This document shows, piece after piece, positions 63,334 through 64,000 of a stretch of 64,000 nucleotides of DNA. The DNA is from a bacterium (lineage in GTDB: Bacteria > AUK180), in the NCBI GenBank assembly GCA_023144005.1, contig JAGLGN010000024.1:1-64000 (forward strand). Reading direction: 5' to 3'. Every line of letters begins with the position of its first letter. The stretch's first letter is position 1. A program made the position numbers and the translations under genes. Under the pieces are notes generated by a model that saw only the letters and a program-made list of their open reading frames with translations, made no database searches and had not been told where the DNA came from.

Positions 63334-63870
63334 TCACAGTGTAAAGGGAAGTGTGAAGTGTGAAGTCTGAAGTGTAAAGTGGGAAACGCAAGAAGTAAAT
63401 ACGAGATGGATACTTCGCAAAAAGCTCAGGATGACTCAGAAATATTAATAACATTCGAAGATGTGTGGAGAATATTTCCGTTTGATTATAACGGGGCGTA
63501 GAGTGTACAATTGTTTCACAATTTTCAACTCTCCGCTTGGTACTTTTACATCGGGACAGACGGTCGTTCGGCACGAACGAAGTGTGAGGTGTGATGTGTC
63601 ACGTGTGAAGTGAGGATAGGAAAGGGGATGGATTCCCAATCGAGTTGGGAATGACAGATATGTGTCTATTTTATCTCGCAATTGTTCATTGTCAATTGTA
63701 CATTGTTCATTGTCCTTAGGGGTGCGGCGTGATATGATTGTAACAGAATAAGTAATGGGTTAAACGAAATATTGATTTTCCGGTTACGGATGTGTTTCTT
63801 TTCCACATTCTCCGATTAGCCTCTATCCTCAATTTATAAATCAGAGCATTAAAGGCAAATCCCGTAGGGA
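63334..63870. repeat. Mosaic intergenic repeats, no gene
   Basis: GTGAAGTGTGAAGTCTGAAG heptads (63350-63381), covarying hairpin repeats in reverse orientation (about 63383-63437 and 63620-63662), CGGTCGTTCGGCACGAACGA hairpin near 63561-63580, GTGTGAGGTGTGATGTGTCAC heptads, ATTGTTCATTGTCAATTG heptads (63678-63713) and a CCTCTATCCTC block. No coding region. Confidence 0.8.
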
Positions 63871-63875
63871 ATTTC

Positions 63876-63904
63876 TTGACTTTTCATTTAATAAAGTCCA
63901 TAAT
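63876..63904 (+). promoter_or_regulatory. Promoter of the last, partial gene
   Basis: TTGACT (63876-63881), a 17-base spacer and CATAAT (63899-63904), followed by AGGAG and ATG 63934. Confidence 0.65.
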
Positions 63905-63933
63905 TTATGATAAAGTAAGAAATAGGAGTTCAT

Positions 63934-64000
63934 ATGAAGAAAACCGTCGTGTTTTTACTTCTTTTGGCTATCTGCGTATCAGCTAATGCGGCTTTTGAGA
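63934..64000 (+). CDS. Start of a secreted protein gene, truncated by the window
   Basis: Only 22 codons are visible: Met-Lys-Lys-Thr, a hydrophobic core (VVFLLLLAICVS) and an Ala-Asn-Ala cleavage site, a textbook signal peptide. AGGAG five bases upstream and a promoter at 63876 support the start. The mature product is outside the window. Confidence 0.75.
   Translation, partial: MKKTVVFLLLLAICVSANAAFE

Overview
The window is one contiguous piece of a bacterial chromosome with a Gram-negative type envelope. It encodes lipoproteins with lipoboxes, small outer-membrane barrel-like proteins, a lytic transglycosylase, an adhesin ending in a YPNP-type sorting domain like those of type IX secretion substrates, and CsgG-like proteins. 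Together with moderate GC content and very repeat-rich spacers, this suggests an FCB-group or other uncultured candidate-phylum bacterium. No rRNA or other taxonomic marker is present, so the assignment is an inference.

Layout. 1-7956: a partial unknown gene, then an RDD / SpoIIM / GYF-like membrane protein / DUF4129-like / DUF4350-like / MoxR ATPase / DUF58 operon. 7957-8225: a 128-bp element with 29-bp perfect inverted ends and a 32-bp perfect palindrome. 8226-10660 (minus): a YgeW carbamoyltransferase and a YgeY hydrolase behind a consensus promoter. 10855-13328: a small barrel protein, a CreD-like membrane protein and an NlpC/P60 lipoprotein. 13661-22390: a three-subunit molybdenum hydroxylase followed by AllH, AllF(FdrA), a 63-residue protein, AllG and a class III CoA-transferase. 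22763-26629: a PF04199 cyclase, a nitrilase-type amidohydrolase and an S9 peptidase. With YgeW/YgeY this reads as an anaerobic purine or ureide (oxamate/carbamoyl) catabolic island. 26687-33847: an ArsR-like regulator between palindromes, then a 1644-residue delta-60-repeat adhesin and a barrel-CsgG protein set between roughly 105-bp direct repeats.

34629-46323 is a visibly AT-richer seven-gene unit and the main candidate for an undescribed system. It encodes a type IIG-like restriction-methyltransferase, a SIR2 protein, a TIR protein with a roughly 1000-residue helical tail and no visible P-loop, a RES-domain protein, an OLD-like ATPase-TOPRIM protein, a DUF2971 protein and an unknown basic protein. 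Three unrelated NAD-consuming folds (SIR2, TIR, RES) follow one another with overlapping or nearly touching reading frames.

46621-53331 is accessory DNA: DUF4236, a small membrane protein ending in a heptanucleotide array, CsgG-FGE, a methyltransferase, then a MltD-like transglycosylase and a TPR protein. 53425-63333 is a compact housekeeping operon: M50 protease, trpS, scpA, scpB, a pseudouridine synthase, cmk, plsC, an S1-domain protein with a Lys/Glu tail, two less clear proteins and a lipoprotein. A new secreted-protein gene starts at 63934.

Almost every long spacer outside the operons is a mosaic of short interspersed repeats. Several families have a 7-bp period. One is a hairpin whose two arms change together from copy to copy. 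These repeats are absent inside operons. They create most of the spurious open frames in the window and appear in places to supply promoter hexamers.
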